DNA of 64,000 nucleotides from Eleusine coracana subsp. coracana (Eukaryota > Streptophyta > Magnoliopsida > Poales > Poaceae): NCBI GenBank assembly GCA_032690845.1, contig CM064421.1:41592963-41656962 (forward strand). The letters are read 5' to 3'. The notes under the pieces are model-generated. The model saw only the letters and a program-made list of their open reading frames with translations, made no database searches and had not been told where the DNA came from. Position 1 is the first letter of the stretch, and every line of letters starts with the position of its first letter. Positions 60,240-64,000 of this stretch are shown here, in pieces. The position numbers and the translations under genes are program-made.

Positions 60240-60792
60240 AAAATACTAGTAGAATCCGTATAATGGTGTGAGAGTTATCTCATACTTCTAAATTTTAGCG
60301 CATGAAGTGGTTGCTACACAAAACAACCACCTCTTTTCCTTACCAGCCTCTCTCTCTTCTATATTATCAAAAATTCTATATGACAATATATAAGACGACC
60401 TATGAGACTGCCTACATGTAGCATTATACCTACCCTAAGGATAAGTACAATGATGTTGTCTTATAGGTCGTCTCATGCATGTCACATAATTTTAAGACAG
60501 GTTATGAGACGACTTATACAATGGATGGTCTTATTGCTTCTATTAATTATATGACTTCTTAATTTTTGGATATAAAAAAGAATATTTATAAATTAAAATA
60601 CTACTAGAACCTGTACAATGATGTGAGAGCCGTCTCATACTCCTAAATTTAAGCGCATGAGGTGGTTGCTACGCGAAACAACCATCTCTTTCTCTCATCA
60701 TCCTCTCTCTCTTCCACATCATCAAAAATCCTATGTGGTAATGTATGAGACGACCTATGAGACTGACTACATGTAGCAGTGTACCTGCTCTA
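60240..60792. repeat. Two direct copies of a 198-bp MITE-like sequence
   Basis: 60240-60437 and 60595-60792 are clearly related along their length (AAAATACTA.TAGAA, GCGCATGA.GTGGTTGCTAC, GACGACCTATGAGACTG). The 157 bases between them also contain a GGTCGTCTCAT motif in inverse orientation. It is probably a nested or tandem MITE cluster. Confidence 0.75.
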
Positions 60793-61074
60793 ATGGAGTA
60801 TGAGTGTCTTCGTTAGTTTCAGAGCATCAAGTTGGATGGGTCATTAAAAAATAGATCGCCACTTGTCACTTCTCAGATTGAGGAAGCACTGAAGTGAGTT
60901 GGCTAATCTGTGATGTTTCAGTACTGCTGATGTTTGTATTTTTTGAGGCACCTGATAAATTCAAATGATACAGCCCTACACTATAATCTCAACATTCTTA
61001 TGATAGGAACTTTCGAAACACACACACACATTCTTGTGATAGAGCCCAAACTAAAGCTGATATTAGCCAACATC

Positions 61075-61865
61075 TCTATATATTGTATTAAGAAGAAGGG
61101 TCGATGACCCGAATACAACGCTTGGCTGCATTGGCAGCTGCCTGGTAGCCTTACAACAAGGTATTACATTCAGCATGAGTGAAGACTACCTATACAACGC
61201 TCTAGGTCCTACTCTCGCGATAGGAGACAACCGAGGTGCTCGGCGCCAGCACTTGCCCACAATTTCCCCTCTGCCATCATGCGATCCGCGATTTGCTCCG
61301 GCGTTTCTGTTGCATTGCGGGAAAGGTGACTGTTCCGCTCTTTCCATAGGGTTCAGGTTATCAACATGAAGGTCGTATCCAATCCTTTCTTCGGTGCCTT
61401 GGTCAAGCCTTTCCTCATGCCGGTCCAAATGGAGTAGAGATCCCGGTCTCATGCCGCTCCTATGGGAGGCATTGTTCCAGCCCTATGATTTTCAGCACAT
61501 TCCACCATACCTGCTTGGCTATGGGGCACTGGAGTAAGAGGTGTTCCACCGTTTCCTGCTCTTGGTCGCAGAGGGCGCAATCGTCATGGTCCTGTAGGCC
61601 GTGCCGCTTCCTTCGCTCTGCAGTCCAGGTCCTTCTATGCATGGCGAAGTAGATGAAGAATTTGACCTTTGGTGCTGCCCATGTCTTCCAAACGAGATTT
61701 GCTCTCTCGAACATGGTTGCTCCCATGAAGAACATCTTGTAAGCTGATTGTGATGTGAACTGGTGCGAAGCAGTCCATCTCCAGCAAGTCCATCTCCAGC
61801 AGATCTTGTCTTCCCCGATGTCCTGCAACCGTACTTCTCTCATTCGGACCCACAACTGCAGGTAT
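61075..61865 (-). pseudogene. LINE relic: zf-RVT end of a non-LTR retrotransposon
   Basis: Minus-strand frame 61460-61855 reads ANLVWKTWAAPKVKFFIYFA, then RTWTAERRKRHGLQDHDD, CALCDQEQETVEHLLLQCP and AKQVWWNVLKIIGL, a clear zf-RVT domain. After a stop, the continuation PKKGLDTTFMLITWTLWKERN is the usual end of plant LINEs. No reverse transcriptase core precedes it. It lies upstream of the surviving exons of phosphatase copy 3. Confidence 0.85.
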
Positions 61866-61975
61866 TGAGTGATTGCTATGACTGTAAGCGGGTCTGTGAT
61901 ATCTCTAATCCACTGTTTGTTTGTCAGTGCTTGGGCTACAGTTCTCTGTCCTTTTGTTCTGCTGTTGACGGCCTT

Positions 61976-61976
61976 G

Positions 61977-62052
<76 letters not shown>
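61976..62052. repeat. (TA)n microsatellite
   Basis: About 35 TA units, about 100 bases before exon 2 of phosphatase copy 3. Confidence 0.95.
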
Positions 62053-62054
<2 letters not shown>

Positions 62055-62154
62055 CAGATAGACTATCCTCTTTTGTATGCTGTAGCAACTTGTGTTACTG
62101 ATGACTTGCGGGTAGTTATTTCTGTCAAGTATTGGTAACCAACTTTCCGTGCAG

Positions 62155-63569
62155 ATGGGAAGGGTCGGAGAGGAGCTAAATATCGACTTCGTCATATCCA
62201 CTGGAGACAACTTCTACGAGGACGGCCTGACGGGCGTGGATGACCCAGCGTTTGAGCAATCTTTCACTGATATCTACACTGCAAAGAGTTTGCAGAAGCC
62301 GAACCTTGGTGCGCTTTACTGATGCTTTTCTATGACTTCTACGTTTACAGTTTCTCCTGATATGATGATGAAAAAATGTTACTTACTCACTATATAATAT
62401 GATGTCACTTGTGTACTAACACTGGTCACATTTTCTTTCCAGTTCTGGGGAACCATGACTACAAGGGTGATGTACTAGCACAACTTAGCCCAGTACTGCG
62501 AAAGATCGACAGCCGATTCATTTGCATAAGATCCTTCATAGTAAGCGCAGGTACAGTTCCATTTTGTTTCCGCTGAAATGCACTGTTAATTTTTGTTATA
62601 TAAAATAACTCTTATTCATACCAAACGCAAAAAAAGGTGTTAAACATATCGACATCATTCCCAATCATTTCAGAAATTGTGGACTTCTTCATCGACACCA
62701 CGCCGTTCCAACTCAAGTATTGGAGTCACCCTAAAGATCATATCTATGACTGGAGAGGAGTAGCATCGCGACAAAAATACATAGATACTTTGCTCAAGGT
62801 GCATACAGGGAATGAATACATCGATCATAACTGATGAACAATTGTATTATGCTACTACATCACAAATTTAAGTCAATCTTCTTATTTGGATCCTACAATT
62901 TAGGATTTGGATGAGGCAATGAAGAAATCAACTGCAAAATGGAAGATTGCTGTTGGCCATCACACCATGAGATCTGTCAGCCACCATGGTGATACCGTGG
63001 AGCTTCTACAACTACTGCTTCCAATTCTCAAGGTTATTCAGCAGTTGCCCCATTATCAGCCACCAAAAATTCTAACCTCGTCCATTCATTAACAACACAC
63101 ACAAAAAAAAAAACCCAACAACAATTGATATTTTTGTGTCATTCCAGGTCAACGGCATTGATTTTTACATCAATGGGCATGATCACTGCCTGGAACACAT
63201 TAGCAGCACAGACAGGTTAACCAACATTTGATGCCAAGTCATTTTTCAGTTAACTAAGAAGTGGACATGCATGACAATATGTTCACTTCAAGTGAGGTGG
63301 TCTAACTCCAATGCAAACGCTTCCTTTTTTCCGGTCCAATCCAATACTTCACAAGTGGAGGTGGTTCAAAAGCATGGAGAGGATTCTTCCAGCCAAACGA
63401 AGAAAAGCTCAAGTTTTTCTACGACGGACAGGGGTTCATGTCCCTCCAGCTAGACCAGGATCAAGCAGACTTCACCTTTTATGATGTCGATGGGAATATA
63501 TTGTACCAATATTCCCAGTGGAGGTCAACAAAAAACATACCTCTTCCAGCATCCGAGTTATCTCACTGA
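62155..63569 (+). pseudogene. PAP: Purple acid phosphatase copy 3, lacking exon 1 and the last splice acceptor
   Basis: Exons 2-7 are recognisable and in frame: 62155-62308, 62443-62550, 62674-62798, 62904-63032, 63148-63215, 63335-63569. They keep GDNFY, GNHDY, GHHTMRS and NGHDHCLEH. No exon 1 (signal peptide and GDWGR block, with the first Asp ligand) is found in the 4 kb upstream, where MITE and LINE sequence lies instead. Exon 2 has lost one codon and the Trp-Tyr before Leu-Gly (KPNLG against KPWYLG). Exon 4 has lost one Phe. The acceptor of exon 7 is GG (TTTTTTCCGG) where both intact copies have AG. Without the first Asp and a signal peptide, a working secreted enzyme is unlikely. A distant or alternative first exon cannot be excluded. 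Confidence 0.85.
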
Positions 63570-64000
63570 AGAATGAGGAAGATCAAAATAACCATTGGAG
63601 AATCAGATTGGTTCCACTATCTGCATAAATTTAAATGTGACCTTGTGATAAGCAGCAGAAGTAATCTAGAAAGAAAATATGCTAGCACTAAGCACTGTGT
63701 GGTTTCATCTGCCAAAGAAACATAGAATGGCTGTGCATGAGTAGCAATGATGTTCAGGGTTCGGCTGTAAGACTGTTGCCTAGATATTTCCAGAAATAAG
63801 GACCACGTGCTCTCCTATGTTGTACAAGACAGCGAGAGATGCATATAATGGCTTTGCCAGCTGATAGTTATAACCACTAGGGATGTTTTTCAAACAGGAC
63901 ACAGAAATTAGGTTATGATCTATTCTAGCTGAGGTTTCATTTTTAGATGAAAGAGCTGCTCAACTATATTATCTGAGGAACGAAAATAACATAAAACATA
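63570..64000. other. 3' flank of phosphatase copy 3
   Basis: AT-rich sequence after the last exon. Nothing further is recognisable before the window ends. Confidence 0.5.

Noticed and set aside
61186..61452. 88-residue minus-strand frame
   Set aside because: Out-of-frame shadow of the LINE zf-RVT relic, whose true frame shows the WKERN block.

Overview
This window is plant nuclear DNA, almost certainly from a grass (Poaceae). The genes are intron-rich with GT..AG introns, several first exons are very GC-rich, and the gene-poor parts are packed with grass-type transposable elements (a SIRE-type Copia element with long LTRs, solo LTRs, PIF/Harbinger, Tourist, Stowaway, LINE and SINE copies). 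I cannot name the species. No CRISPR array, operon or tRNA gene was seen.

Layout. (1) 1-2950: a BBR/BPC GAGA-binding transcription factor gene on the minus strand, with a long GA/TC tract in its own presumed leader. (2) 4730-21861: a nested transposon block. A 3.6-kb solo LTR (minus strand, CTATT target duplication) was split by a 13.5-kb SIRE-like Copia element (plus strand, GAGAT target duplication). That element was itself hit by two further solo LTRs, one in its interior and one in its 3' LTR. It carries only a decayed gag and no recognisable pol. (3) 21950-23900: a LINE relic, a Tourist-like MITE and an intact single-exon Hikeshi/OPI10 gene (nuclear import of Hsp70). (4) 27555-32578: an 11-exon MAP65 microtubule-bundling protein gene on the minus strand. 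(5) 38064-41103: a nine-exon cyclin J18-type gene with an 18-nt microexon, and a membrane-anchored FAS1-domain gene, both on the minus strand. (6) 43440-48015: a complete PIF/Harbinger DNA transposon with TAA duplications. Its transposase is broken (one frameshift, three stops), but its Myb/SANT-like second gene is open throughout. (7) 52001-63569: a tandem array of low-molecular-weight purple acid phosphatase genes. Two are intact with identical exon structure (334 and 336 aa). The third lacks exon 1 and its last acceptor AG, and has LINE and microsatellite sequence in front of its exon 2.

Functionally the host genes are ordinary: transcription, heat-stress import, cytoskeleton, cell cycle, cell surface, and phosphate scavenging by secreted phosphatases. 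The most unusual signals are in the repeats. Two different LTR families carry paired short palindromes 21-22 bp apart just upstream of their TATA boxes. Several long hairpins lie in or beside genes (intron 1 of the second phosphatase, upstream of the first phosphatase, downstream of Hikeshi). Decay of the two Harbinger genes is strikingly unequal. All gene models are read from sequence alone. Exon junctions were chosen by GT..AG sites and unbroken reading frame, and none is confirmed by transcripts.
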